Of a DNA stretch of 64,000 bases, positions 55,510-64,000 are shown one piece after another. Source of the DNA: Phycobacter azelaicus. Lineage in GTDB: Bacteria; Pseudomonadota; Alphaproteobacteria; Rhodobacterales; Rhodobacteraceae. Numbering within the stretch: the stretch's first letter is position 1; each line of letters opens with the position of its first letter. Where the stretch lies: contig NZ_WKFH01000003.1 in NCBI RefSeq assembly GCF_014884385.1, positions 248,001 to 312,000 on the forward strand, in the 5' to 3' direction. The position numbers and the translations under genes are program-made. Below the pieces are notes generated by a model, which made no database searches, was not told where the DNA came from, and was given only the letters and a program-made list of their open reading frames with translations.

Positions 55510-57023
55510 CAGTCCCCCTACTCAGCCTTCAGGGCCTGACCAAGGCCTATCCGGGCGTCGTCGCCAATGACAATGTCTCCTTCGATATCGGTGAAGGCGA
55601 AGTGCATGCCCTTTTGGGGGAAAACGGCGCCGGCAAGTCAACCCTCGTAAAGATGATTTACGGGCTGGTGAAACCGGACAGCGGGCAGATGCTGCTGCGC
55701 GGGGCACCCTTTGCCCCGGCAGAGCCGCGCGCCGCCCGCGCAGATGGCATCGCCATGGTGTTCCAGCATTTCTCTTTGTTCGATGCGCTGAACGTCGCGG
55801 AAAACATCGCCCTTGGCATGGAGAACCCGCCTGCGCTGCGGGATCTGGCCAGCCGCATCCGTGAGGTTTCGGAAACCTACGGCCTGCCGCTTGATCCCTT
55901 CCGCACCGTGGGCGACCTTTCTGCCGGGGAACGTCAGCGGGTGGAGATCATCCGCTGCCTGCTGCAGGATCCAAAACTCCTGATCATGGACGAGCCGACC
56001 TCGGTCCTGACGCCGCAGGAGGTGGAGATCCTGTTCGAGACCCTGCAAAAGCTGCGCAGCGAGGGCACCTCGATCCTTTATATCAGCCACAAGCTGGAAG
56101 AGATCCGAAAGCTGTGCGACCATGCAACCATTCTGCGTCTCGGCAAGAACGTGGGCGAATGTACCCCGTCCGAAACTTCGGCACGCGATATGGCCGAGAT
56201 GATGGTTGGCACTGCTCTTAAAACACCGGAGCGGTCTGAGCGCATCGTTGGCAATGTGGCGCTTGATATCAGCGGCCTCTCCGTCTCTGCGCCTTCAGCC
56301 TTTGGTACGTCCCTGAAGAATGTCCACCTGACCGTACGAAAAGGCGAGATTCTGGGCATTGGTGGCGTTGCAGGAAACGGACAGGATGAACTCTTGGCGG
56401 TGCTGTCGGGAGAAACCCTAGCGGCTCCGGATGCGGTCAAACTGCACGGCAAACCTATCGGCAGGCTTGGCCCGGTCGCCCGCCGTCGCCTCGGCTTGCT
56501 ATCGGCCCCTGAAGAGCGACTTGGCCATGCGGCGGCGCCTGATATGAGCCTCACGGAAAACGCTCTGCTGACCGCCGCCGTGCGTGAAAACCTTGTGACC
56601 CGCGGCTTCCTGAATTGGCCCGCCGCCAAGGCATTTGCGAAACGCGTTATCGCTGAGTTTGACGTGCGCACGCCGGGGCCGGAGAATGCCGCACGCTCCC
56701 TCTCCGGGGGCAACCTGCAGAAATTTGTCATTGGCCGCGAAGTGCTGCAGCGCCCCGAGGTTCTGGTGGTCAACCAGCCCACATGGGGTGTCGATGCCTC
56801 TGCCGCCGCTGCAATCCGGCAATCGCTCCTGGATCTGGCCGCAGGCGGTACAGCGATCATTTGCATCAGTCAGGATCTGGACGAGCTGATGGAGATTTCC
56901 GACAGCTTCGCGGCCCTAAACGAAGGCCGCCTGAGCAGCCCACGCGCGGCTACGGGCCTGACGGTGGATGAGATCGGCCTGATGATGGGCGGAGCGCATG
57001 GCATGGAGGTGGCTCATGTCTGA
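55506..57023 (+). CDS. ABC transporter ATP-binding protein, nucleoside (Nup/BmpA) type
   Basis: 505 residues with two fused ATPase halves. The first has GENGAGKST, DLSAGERQRVEIIRCLL and LLIMDEPTSVLTP; the second is degenerate, with GVAGNGQDELLAVLSG instead of a full Walker A, then LSGGNLQKFVIGREVL and VLVVNQPTWGVDASA. This pattern is that of BmpA-linked nucleoside importers. It starts with GTG in a GTGA overlap with xdhC, which ties purine oxidation to uptake. Confidence 0.92.
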   Translation: MTVPLLSLQGLTKAYPGVVANDNVSFDIGEGEVHALLGENGAGKSTLVKMIYGLVKPDSGQMLLRGAPFAPAEPRAARADGIAMVFQHFSLFDALNVAENIALGMENPPALRDLASRIREVSETYGLPLDPFRTVGDLSAGERQRVEIIRCLLQDPKLLIMDEPTSVLTPQEVEILFETLQKLRSEGTSILYISHKLEEIRKLCDHATILRLGKNVGECTPSETSARDMAEMMVGTALKTPERSERIVGNVALDISGLSVSAPSAFGTSLKNVHLTVRKGEILGIGGVAGNGQDELLAVLSGETLAAPDAVKLHGKPIGRLGPVARRRLGLLSAPEERLGHAAAPDMSLTENALLTAAVRENLVTRGFLNWPAAKAFAKRVIAEFDVRTPGPENAARSLSGGNLQKFVIGREVLQRPEVLVVNQPTWGVDASAAAAIRQSLLDLAAGGTAIICISQDLDELMEISDSFAALNEGRLSSPRAATGLTVDEIGLMMGGAHGMEVAHV

Positions 57024-57062
57024 ACGCCGCCATGATAAAAGCTTCAAGGAAGGAGCCGACAC

Positions 57063-58145
57063 ATGATCCGGCTTGAAAAACGCCCGCAGCCATCCCGCGC
57101 CTGGTCCATGGCCACGCCGCTGGTGGCGGTTCTGGCCACGATGATTGCAGGCGGGCTTTTGTTTGCAATCCTTGGCAAGAACCCGGTGGAGGCGATCCGC
57201 ACCATCTTCTGGGAGCCGCTGTTTGGCGAATTTGCCTTCTACTATCGCCCGCAACTTCTGGTCAAGGGTGCCCCACTGGTCTTGATCGCTATCGGCCTTT
57301 CACTAGGCTTTCGTGCAGGCATCTGGAACATCGGCGCCGAGGGGCAATACATCATGGGCGCTCTCTTTGGGGCGGGCATGGGGCTGGCATTCTACCCCCA
57401 TGAAGCCTGGTACATCTTCCCGCTGATGGTGATCTCGGGAGCGTTTGGCGGTTGGCTCTGGGCGATGATCCCGGCGCTCTTGAAGGTCAGGTTCGGCACC
57501 AATGAGATCCTTGTCTCATTGATGCTGGTCTACGTGGCTGAGCAGTTTCTCGCCTCCATGTCGCTGGGACTACTCAAAAACCCCGAAGGATTTGGATTTC
57601 CCGGCAGCCGTAACCTGCAACAATACGAAAGCGCCCATAATGCCGATCTGATTGCCGGATCCGGTATGCATTGGGGCGTGGTTGCAGCACTGATCGCAGT
57701 GATCTTTGCCTATGTTCTGCTGAACCGGCACATGCTGGGCTACCAGATCCGCCTGACCGGTGAAGCTCCGCGCGCCGCCCGTTTTGCGGGCGTGAAACCG
57801 GCCCGCCTGATCCTGTTCTGCCTTGGCGCATCGGGCATGTTGGCGGGCCTTGCGGGCATGTTCGAGGTTTCCGGGCCATCCGGTCAGGTCTCGATCGATT
57901 TCAACGTGGGCTACGGGTTCACCGCCATCATCGTTGCCTTCCTCGGCCGTTTGCACCCTGTTGGTATCCTGCTGGCAGGCGGGCTGATGGCGCTGACCTA
58001 CATCGGCGGTGATATTGCCCAGTCGAACATGGGCCTGCCCTCGGCCGCAATCCAGGTCTTTCAGGGGATGCTTCTGTTCTTCCTCCTGGCCTTTGACCTT
58101 CTGACCAATTTTCGCCTGCGTCTAGGCAAGCCGGAGGTGGCGTAA
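57063..58145 (+). CDS. ABC transporter permease, nucleoside type (first)
   Basis: 360 residues, about ten membrane helices, BPD_transp_2 family. It starts MIRLEKRPQPSRAWSMATPLVAVLATMIAGGLLFAILGKNPVEAI, with GPLGFRAGIWNIGAEGQYIMGA-like core motifs, KVRFGTNEILVSLMLVYVAE and GENPRAARFAG-like coupling motif GEAPRAARFAGVKPAR. 39 bp after the ATPase gene. It forms a heterodimer with the next permease. Confidence 0.92.
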   Translation: MIRLEKRPQPSRAWSMATPLVAVLATMIAGGLLFAILGKNPVEAIRTIFWEPLFGEFAFYYRPQLLVKGAPLVLIAIGLSLGFRAGIWNIGAEGQYIMGALFGAGMGLAFYPHEAWYIFPLMVISGAFGGWLWAMIPALLKVRFGTNEILVSLMLVYVAEQFLASMSLGLLKNPEGFGFPGSRNLQQYESAHNADLIAGSGMHWGVVAALIAVIFAYVLLNRHMLGYQIRLTGEAPRAARFAGVKPARLILFCLGASGMLAGLAGMFEVSGPSGQVSIDFNVGYGFTAIIVAFLGRLHPVGILLAGGLMALTYIGGDIAQSNMGLPSAAIQVFQGMLLFFLLAFDLLTNFRLRLGKPEVA

Positions 58146-59065
58146 TGGATCTTTCTGCAATCAATCCGGTCCTTCTGGTCGCCTCTCTGATGGTGGCGGC
58201 GACGCCTCTGTTGCTGGCCGCCGTGGGTGAGCTGGTGGTGGAAAAGGCCGGCGTTTTGAACCTTGGTGTCGAGGGCATGATGATCGTTGGCGCGATCGCA
58301 GGCTTTGCCACTGCCGTCGAAAGCGGTTCTCCGCTGCTCGGCTTTGTCGTGGCGGCGGTTGCCGGTGCGGCGCTATCGACGCTCTTTGCGATCCTCACCC
58401 AGTTTGCTCAGGCCAACCAGGTTGCCTCGGGCCTGTCGCTAACGCTGTTCGGGCTTGGCCTATCCGCGCTGATGGGCCAGTCCTACGTGGGGATCAAACC
58501 GCCACAGATGCAGGACATCCATATCCCGCTCCTCAGCGATCTGCCCGTGGTAGGCCCGATCATCTTTGGCCACGACATCATCCTCTATTTCGGGATCGCG
58601 CTGATCGCAGCCGTCTGGATGGTCCTCAAGTATACCCGTGTCGGTCTGATCCTGCGCGCGGTGGGTGAAAACCACGATGCCGCTCATGCGCTGGGATACA
58701 AGGTGCTGAGAATCCGCGTGCTTGCGATCCTCTTTGGCGGCGCCTGCGCAGGCATGGGCGGAGCCTATATCAGCCTCATCCGCGTGCCCCAATGGACCGA
58801 AGGCATGACTGCCGGAATCGGTTGGATCGCCTTGGCGCTGGTGGTCTTTGCCAGTTGGAAACCCTGGCGCGTGCTGCTGGGTGCCTATCTTTTTGGCGGT
58901 GTCACCGTGGTACAGCTCAATCTTCAGGCAGCGGGCGTTGCCATCCCGGTCGAGTATCTGGCAATGTCCCCCTACCTGATCACCATTGTGGTGCTTGTCA
59001 TTCTCTCGGCTGATAAGAGCAGCGCACCGGCTGCCCTTGGCCGCAATTTCCATGCCTCCCGTTAG
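58145..59065 (+). CDS. ABC transporter permease, nucleoside type (second)
   Basis: 306 residues, BPD_transp_2 family, shorter partner. It has GELVVEKAGVLNLGVEGMMIVGAIAGF, FGLGLSALMGQSYVG and the coupling loop RAVGENHDAAHALGYKVLRIRVLAILFGGACAGMGGAYISL. Starts within TAATG at the end of the preceding permease, so translation is coupled. Confidence 0.92.
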   Translation: MDLSAINPVLLVASLMVAATPLLLAAVGELVVEKAGVLNLGVEGMMIVGAIAGFATAVESGSPLLGFVVAAVAGAALSTLFAILTQFAQANQVASGLSLTLFGLGLSALMGQSYVGIKPPQMQDIHIPLLSDLPVVGPIIFGHDIILYFGIALIAAVWMVLKYTRVGLILRAVGENHDAAHALGYKVLRIRVLAILFGGACAGMGGAYISLIRVPQWTEGMTAGIGWIALALVVFASWKPWRVLLGAYLFGGVTVVQLNLQAAGVAIPVEYLAMSPYLITIVVLVILSADKSSAPAALGRNFHASR

Positions 59066-59136
59066 GATCTGACGGAAGGCCAAACACCCTGCCCGACAGT
59101 CCGGGTATATTAAAACAAACACGGGGGATCCCTTTG

Positions 59137-60210
59137 ATGAAACTGACGAAACTTCTGACCGGCGCTGCCATGGCTCTGGGCCTGGCGACCAGCGCCATGG
59201 CCGAAGACAAGACCAAGGTTGGCTTTGTCTATGTTGGCCCCGTCGGCGACGGCGGCTGGACCTATGAGCACGATCAAGGCCGCAAGGCCGTGGTTGCGGA
59301 ATTCGGCGACAAAGTCGAAACCGTCTACGTTGAAAACGTCGCCGAAGGCCCCGATGCGGAGCGCGTGATCACTCAGATGGCCCTGCAGGGCGCTGACCTG
59401 ATCTTCACCACCTCCTTTGGCTTCATGGATCCGACCATCAACGTGGCCAAGAAGTTCCCGAACGTGAAGTTCGAGCACGCCACCGGCTACAAGCGCGCAG
59501 ACAACGTCTCGACCTATTCTGCCCGTTTTTATGAGGGGCGCGCCATCCAGGGCCACATCGCGGGCAAGATGACCAAGTCGAACATCATCGGCTACATCGC
59601 CTCCTACCCGATCCCCGAAGTGATCCGCGGCATCAACTCGGCCTATATCCACGCGAGCAAAGTGAACCCGGACGTCGAGTTCAAGATCATCTGGGCCTAC
59701 ACCTGGTTCGACCCCGCGAAGGAAGCCGATGCGGCCAAGGCCCTGATCGAACAGGGTGCGGACGTCATTCTGCAGCACACCGACTCCACCGCGCCGCAGG
59801 CCGTTGCCAAGGAAGCGGGCAACGTCGTGACCTTCGGCCAGGCCTCCGACATGGGCCAGTACGCACCCTTCCCGCGCGTCTCCTCCATCATCGACGACTG
59901 GGCGCCCTACTACGTGGCTCGCACAAAGGCCGTGATGGACGGCACCTGGGAGTCTGTTGACACTTGGGACGGCATCGGCGCCGGCATGGTCGGCATCGGT
60001 GAGATCACCGATGCGGTACCGGCAGACGTCAAGGCAGAGGCATTGGCGTTGAAAGAGGCCATCGCATCGGGTGAATACCACCCCTTCACCGGCCCGCTGA
60101 ACAAGCAGGACGGCTCGGTGTTCCTGGCCGAGGGTGAAACCGCCGATGATGGTACGCTTGCAGGCATGAGCTTCTACGTTGAAGGCCTCGAAGGCACCAT
60201 CCCGCAGTAA
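59137..60210 (+). CDS. BmpA-family nucleoside-binding protein of an ABC importer
   Basis: 357 residues. A cleaved signal peptide (MKLTKLLTGAAMALGLATSAMA) precedes the BMP fold: KTKVGFVYVGPVGDGGWTYEHDQGRKAV, DLIFTTSFGFMDPTINVAKKFPNVKFEHATGYK, and VILQHTDSTAPQAVAKEAG. Peptides of this set resemble purine-nucleoside or deoxynucleoside binders. No lipobox cysteine is seen, so it is probably a soluble periplasmic protein. Placed last with xdhABC and the permeases: the unit takes up purines and oxidises them. The ATG is used; TTG sits directly before it. Confidence 0.92.
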   Translation: MKLTKLLTGAAMALGLATSAMAEDKTKVGFVYVGPVGDGGWTYEHDQGRKAVVAEFGDKVETVYVENVAEGPDAERVITQMALQGADLIFTTSFGFMDPTINVAKKFPNVKFEHATGYKRADNVSTYSARFYEGRAIQGHIAGKMTKSNIIGYIASYPIPEVIRGINSAYIHASKVNPDVEFKIIWAYTWFDPAKEADAAKALIEQGADVILQHTDSTAPQAVAKEAGNVVTFGQASDMGQYAPFPRVSSIIDDWAPYYVARTKAVMDGTWESVDTWDGIGAGMVGIGEITDAVPADVKAEALALKEAIASGEYHPFTGPLNKQDGSVFLAEGETADDGTLAGMSFYVEGLEGTIPQ

Positions 60211-60232
60211 GCGAATTGCCATTTGAAATACG

Positions 60233-60262
60233 AAAAGGCCCGCCAAATTAGCGGGCCTTTTT
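60233..60262 (+). terminator. Rho-independent terminator of the purine transporter operon
   Basis: AGGCCCGC/GCGGGCCT stem with a seven-base loop, flanked by AAAA and TTTTT, begins 23 bases past the binding-protein stop. Works for both strands, so it may also end the CDP-alcohol gene transcript. Confidence 0.9.
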
Positions 60263-60283
60263 CATGTTCTGGATATTGAGCGG

Positions 60284-60898
60284 CTAGGCCTTTTGCGAAA
60301 ACACCCGATAGGCCAACAGCACCCGAGACCCAGCTGTCACGAAACACAAGCCCCCGAACACCCAGGACATTGGCGCAAACGCTCCCGGAAACAGGCAAAG
60401 CGCGACGAAGAAACCGATCGTCTCAGCCCCTTCCAAAAGCCCCCCGGTGAAATACAGCGTTTTGACACCGCGGGCTGAGCTGGTCATCTTGTGCCGCTCG
60501 GCCAGCACGGAATAGCCAAGGAAGCTGGCGCCATTGACGTAGAAGGACATGAGCAGGAACGCCCCCGCCACGCCATTGGCAGCAGGGTCGGCCAGCACAA
60601 AGCCCATGGGCACCGCGCCATAAAACAGGAAATCGCAGGTGATATCGAGATAGCCGCCAAACCCCGTGGGAGCACTTGCCCGCGCCACGGCTCCGTCCAG
60701 CCCATCGGCCAGCCGCGACAACAACAGAGGCAGCAAAGCCCAACCAAAGGCGCCCAGCGCGATCATCCCCGCCGACAATAAACCAAAGCCCAGTCCAGCC
60801 AGTGTCACCTGGTTGGCGGTGATCCCCCAGCGCGCAATGACCCGGCCCTGGGCATTCAGGGCGGGATCGATCAGAGGGCGGATGCGGGCATCGAACAT
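60284..60898 (-). CDS. CDP-alcohol phosphatidyltransferase family protein
   Basis: 204 residues, four to six membrane helices. The metal-binding signature DGLDGAVARASAPTGFGGYLDITCDF has the pattern DG-x2-A-R-x8-G-x3-D-x3-D. Members transfer a phosphatidyl or diacylglycerol group from a CDP-activated lipid to an alcohol. The alcohol here is not known. The start MFDARIRPLIDP is used; the seven codons before it are less typical. It is convergent with the purine operon. Confidence 0.88.
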   Translation of the reverse strand: MFDARIRPLIDPALNAQGRVIARWGITANQVTLAGLGFGLLSAGMIALGAFGWALLPLLLSRLADGLDGAVARASAPTGFGGYLDITCDFLFYGAVPMGFVLADPAANGVAGAFLLMSFYVNGASFLGYSVLAERHKMTSSARGVKTLYFTGGLLEGAETIGFFVALCLFPGAFAPMSWVFGGLCFVTAGSRVLLAYRVFSQKA

Positions 60899-61017
60899 GG
60901 GATCTGTTTTGCCCTGCAATTGCGCCGCGCTCCAGTCACAATCGCGCGTGCGGACATTTCTGCTGGGGCGCCATCTTGGCTCTTTTCCCTGTTACACGGA
61001 CGTGGCAGTTTGCGCGC

Positions 61018-61974
61018 ATGACACGCACCCTAACCACCCCCGATCACACCCCCGCCAGCCGCTTTGCCTTTGGCACCATGCAGTTCGGAGGCCGCGCGGA
61101 TGAGACGCAATCGGCCGAAATGTATGCCGCCTGCCGCGCCGCCGGGATCAGCCATTTCGACACCGCCTGGGTCTATACTGAGGGCGCAAGCGAGACCATT
61201 CTGGGCAAGCTGATCAAGGGTGAACGGGAAAAGCTGCTGATTGCCACCAAGGTCGGCTATACCGGCGGTGCAGGTGCCGCAAATATGCGCGCGCAGTTCG
61301 ACACAAGTCGCAAGCGGCTGGATCTTGATATGGTCGATGTCCTCTATCTGCATCGGTTCGATCTCGACACCGACCTGCATGAGACGCTGGAGTGCTTTGC
61401 AACCCTCAAACAACAGGGGCTGATCCGCTATGTGGGCCTGTCGAACTTTGCCGCCTGGCAGGTGATGAAGGCACAGATGATCGGCGCCGAATTCGATCTC
61501 AAGGCGGATATCTTTCAGCCGATGTATTCGCTGGTGAAACGTCAGGTCGAAGTGGAAATCCTGCCCATGTGCGCCGATCAGGACATCGCCATTGCACCCT
61601 ACTCCCCGCTAGGCGGCGGTCTGTTGACCGGCAAATATGCCGCAGGCGCTAGTGAAGGGCGTCTCAAGGAGGATGAGCGCTACAACAGTCGCTACGGTCA
61701 GGGTTGGATGCATCAGTCCGCCGCCGATCTGGCGGCCCTTGCCGCGGAGGTCGGCACTGATCCCGCGACTCTCGCCGTGGCCTGGGCCGCTGCCCACCCC
61801 TCGGCGCCGATGCCGATCATTTCGGGCCGTAACGCGGATCAACTGGTCCCCTCGCTGGCCGCGCTGGAATTCGAGATAACGCCGGATCTTTATGCACGCA
61901 TCTCCTCCCTCAGCCCGCGTCCCGCGCCCGCCACCGACCGGCTGGAAGAACAGGACGAAGGCAGCTCGGCATGA
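61018..61974 (+). CDS. Aldo/keto reductase
   Basis: 318 residues, a TIM-barrel NADPH-dependent reductase. Seen: FGTMQFGG, FDTAWVYTEGASETILGKLIKG, VDVLYLHRFD, GLIRYVGLSNFAAWQV and IAPYSPLGGGLLTGKY. The catalytic Tyr (VYTEG), Lys (ATKVGY) and His (YLHRFD) are in place. Its stop overlaps the FAD oxidoreductase start (ATGA). Substrate unknown. Confidence 0.9.
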   Translation: MTRTLTTPDHTPASRFAFGTMQFGGRADETQSAEMYAACRAAGISHFDTAWVYTEGASETILGKLIKGEREKLLIATKVGYTGGAGAANMRAQFDTSRKRLDLDMVDVLYLHRFDLDTDLHETLECFATLKQQGLIRYVGLSNFAAWQVMKAQMIGAEFDLKADIFQPMYSLVKRQVEVEILPMCADQDIAIAPYSPLGGGLLTGKYAAGASEGRLKEDERYNSRYGQGWMHQSAADLAALAAEVGTDPATLAVAWAAAHPSAPMPIISGRNADQLVPSLAALEFEITPDLYARISSLSPRPAPATDRLEEQDEGSSA

Positions 61975-63047
61975 GCGATTTCATTGTCATCGGTGGCGGC
62001 ATTGCCGGTATCAGCGCAGCTGCACGCCTGTCGGATCTGGGCAGCGTCACGGTGCTGGAGGCGGAAGAGGCGCTTGGCTACCACGCTTCGGGTCGATCCG
62101 CCGCGATGTTCGAGGAAAACTACGGCAACCCGGCCACCGTTGCCCTGAACAAGGCCAGTGCGGAGTATCACCGCACCGCCAATGGCGGCTATCTGACCCC
62201 GCGCGGCTTCATGCTGGTGGCGGGTCCCGGCGAGGAAGAACAATTCACCGCCGATGTGAAAGAGCTGGACCTGCACCCGATCGCGGTTGAGGATGCCTAT
62301 GCCCGCGTTCCCATTCTGAAACCTGAAACGGTCACGCTGGCCGCCCTGCATGAAGAGGCGCAGGATCTCGATACCGACCGCATGATCCAGGATTTCGCCC
62401 GCGTCGTGCGTGGCGCTGGCGGTAAGGTTGTGACGAAAGCTGAAGTCACCGCGATCAGACATACCGGCGCAGGCTGGCAGGTCACGGCAGGCGGTGAGGT
62501 CTATGCCGCCAAGCAACTGGTCAATGCCGCGGGAGCCTGGGTCGACCGCATCGCAGCCCTCGCCGGGGTTGATCCCATCGGTATTGTCCCCAAACGCCGT
62601 TCCATGGCGCGGCTGCCTGCGCCGGGCGGGCATGATGTAACCTCCTGGCCGATGATGATGGGCGTGGGCGAGGGCTGGTATGCCAAACCCGATGCCGGCA
62701 AGCTGCTGGTCTCCCCCGCCGATGCGGACCCTGTTGACCCCCATGACGCCTTTGCGGACGATATGGTGCTGGCCGAGGGACTGGCGCGTTATGAGGAAAA
62801 GGTCACAGAACCCGTCACCCGCGTCGAAAGCAACTGGGCGGGCTTGCGCAGTTTCGTCCCGGATGGGGCGCTTGTTCTGGGCCCCGATCCTGCACGGCCC
62901 GATTTCATCTGGTGCGCAGCGCAGGGCGGCTACGGCTTTCAGACCGCACCTGCCGCCTCGCGTCTGATCGCCGATCTGATCGGCGGCCGCCCATCAGAAC
63001 TGGACCGCGATATCCTCGCGGCCCTCTCTCCCGAAAGATTGCGCTGA
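61971..63047 (+). CDS. FAD-dependent oxidoreductase, DAO family
   Basis: 358 residues. The dinucleotide-binding motif is FIVIGGGIAGISAAARLSDLGSVTVLEAEE; YHASGRSAAMFEENYG and QLVNAAGAWVDRIAALAGV are family motifs, and the C-terminal FAD contact is GAQGGYGFQTAPAASRLIADLI-like. It resembles D-amino-acid/glycine oxidases and dehydrogenases; no substrate can be named. TGATG overlap with the DUF938 gene. Confidence 0.88.
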   Translation: MSDFIVIGGGIAGISAAARLSDLGSVTVLEAEEALGYHASGRSAAMFEENYGNPATVALNKASAEYHRTANGGYLTPRGFMLVAGPGEEEQFTADVKELDLHPIAVEDAYARVPILKPETVTLAALHEEAQDLDTDRMIQDFARVVRGAGGKVVTKAEVTAIRHTGAGWQVTAGGEVYAAKQLVNAAGAWVDRIAALAGVDPIGIVPKRRSMARLPAPGGHDVTSWPMMMGVGEGWYAKPDAGKLLVSPADADPVDPHDAFADDMVLAEGLARYEEKVTEPVTRVESNWAGLRSFVPDGALVLGPDPARPDFIWCAAQGGYGFQTAPAASRLIADLIGGRPSELDRDILAALSPERLR

Positions 63048-63703
63048 TGCCCATTCGTTCCACTCCCGGCTCTGCGTCTGTCACCGAAAGTCAGGATGGG
63101 AAGCTGTTCGCCCCCTCCGCCGCGCGCAATCTGGAGCCGCTTTGTGATCTGCTGGAAGAGATCGCACCCAAGTCAGGTCAGGCATTGGAGATCGCCAGCG
63201 GCACCGGCCAGCACGTGGTGGCCTATGCCGCCCGCCTGCCGAGCCTCATCTGGCAACCGAGTGAGGTAGACGCCACCCGCCGCGCCAGTATCGATATCCA
63301 TGCTGCCGAGGCCGACCTAGATAACATCCGTCCCGCGCAAGAGCTGGATGCCACCGCCCCCGGCTGGGCGCAGAGTGTTGAGCCCGTCGATTTCATCGTT
63401 CTGTCGAACCTCTTGCACCTCATCACCGAAAATGACGCAAAGACCCTGATCCGCGAGGCCGCGCGCGCCCTGAAACCATCGGGAAAGCTCTGCATCTACG
63501 GCCCTTTCATGCGAGCCGAGGAGCTGACCAGCGAGGGCGACCGTGCCTTTCATGCCTCCCTCATCGCTCATGATCCGGACATCGGCTACAAGGACGATTT
63601 CGACACCATCGACTGGATACAGAATTCGGGCCTCGACATGGCAGACGTGATCGAAATGCCCGCCAACAACCTCGCGCTGGTGGGGCAAAAGCCGGATTTC
63701 TGA
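63047..63703 (+). CDS. DUF938 protein, SAM-dependent methyltransferase-like
   Basis: 218 residues. It opens MPIRSTPGSASVTESQDGKLFAPSAARNLEPLCDLL, then a Rossmann SAM-binding loop ALEIASGTGQHVVAYAARLP and VDFIVLSNLLHLITENDAKTLIREAARALKPSGKLCIYGPF. The DUF938 family is methyltransferase-like with no known substrate. The ATG in TGATG is chosen; a longer frame from 62912 lies inside the FAD gene. Confidence 0.88.
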   Translation: MPIRSTPGSASVTESQDGKLFAPSAARNLEPLCDLLEEIAPKSGQALEIASGTGQHVVAYAARLPSLIWQPSEVDATRRASIDIHAAEADLDNIRPAQELDATAPGWAQSVEPVDFIVLSNLLHLITENDAKTLIREAARALKPSGKLCIYGPFMRAEELTSEGDRAFHASLIAHDPDIGYKDDFDTIDWIQNSGLDMADVIEMPANNLALVGQKPDF

Positions 63704-63777
63704 CCCAGATCAAGGCCGCTTGTCCCTACCCACCCTACTCCTTCGAAAAATCGAATATGAAGATCGAAGGAAAACCG

Positions 63778-64000
63778 ATGGACTGGCATGACAAACTCGA
63801 CAAGACCCGCGCAGGCCTGCGCAACCTGAACCGGGCGATCCCCGACACGGCGCAGGCTTTTGGCGCGCTGGGAAAGGCCGTGAAACAGGGGGGAACGCTG
63901 GAATTCAAGCAAAAGGAATTCGTCGCCCTGGGCATCGCAGTCGCCCTGCGCTGCGAGGATTGCATCGGCCTGCACGTCGAGACGCTGATAAAGGCAGGCG
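63778..64000 (+). CDS. Carboxymuconolactone decarboxylase/AhpD-like protein, 3' end outside window
   Basis: 74 codons visible: MDWHDKLDKTRAGLRNLNRAIPDTAQAFGALGKAVKQGG, FVALGIAVALRCEDCIGLHVETLIKAG. The C-E-D-C-I-G-L-H motif is the redox-active site of AhpD-like alkylhydroperoxidases. GAAGGAAAACCG precedes the ATG. It follows the DUF938 gene after a 74-bp gap and is cut by the window edge. Confidence 0.88.
   Translation, partial: MDWHDKLDKTRAGLRNLNRAIPDTAQAFGALGKAVKQGGTLEFKQKEFVALGIAVALRCEDCIGLHVETLIKAG

Overview
The window looks like chromosomal DNA of a Roseobacter-group alphaproteobacterium (Rhodobacteraceae). This rests on high-GC coding, the hisS-hisZ-short hisG operon, a class II NrdJ reductase beside a DUF1489 gene, a two-subunit XdhAB beside a BmpA-type nucleoside transporter, and densely packed genes with ATGA/TGATG overlaps. 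It is inferred from gene content and protein style, not from a marker-gene comparison. No tRNA, rRNA or CRISPR array was seen.

Layout. 1-7.7 kb (mostly minus): the end of an extensin-like gene, tyrA, hisC, a class V aminotransferase with a divergent Lrp regulator, a small secreted PA14-like protein, rpsD and a Hint-domain protein. 7.8-14.9 kb: a branched-chain-amino-acid-type ABC transporter operon ending in an aromatic-type aldehyde dehydrogenase, with a divergent AraC regulator. 15.2-22.8 kb: a red-light signalling cluster of four plus-strand genes (receiver protein, transmembrane PAS kinase, Rcp1-like receiver, receiver-kinase hybrid), meeting tail to tail a minus-strand pair of bacteriophytochrome kinase and heme oxygenase, which makes the chromophore.

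23-37.5 kb is an accessory island. It holds an IS3-family element, an IS5-family remnant, and what I read as a decayed Tn7/Tn5053-like transposon. That transposon has a 5'-truncated tniQ, a 3'-truncated tnsA-like gene, two almost identical 1217-bp IS3-family copies in inverted orientation, and inverted sets of short end repeats near 25.4 and 37.4 kb. Its cargo is two small unknown genes separated by perfect hairpins, a 1281-residue nuclease-STAND protein (candidate anti-phage protein), and an unknown protein with a HEPN-like R-x4-H motif. The right-hand repeats lie only tens of bases beyond the nrdJ stop codon.

37.5-50.5 kb is housekeeping: nrdJ with NrdR boxes, a DUF1489 gene, hisG/hisZ/hisS, an enoyl-CoA hydratase, slyX, a GGDEF-EAL protein and dnaE. 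50.9-60.2 kb is a purine unit: xdhABC translationally coupled to an ABC transporter of the BmpA/Nup type with its binding protein last. 60.3-64 kb holds a CDP-alcohol phosphotransferase, then a tight aldo/keto reductase, FAD oxidoreductase, DUF938 methyltransferase-like run, and the start of an AhpD-like gene cut by the window edge.
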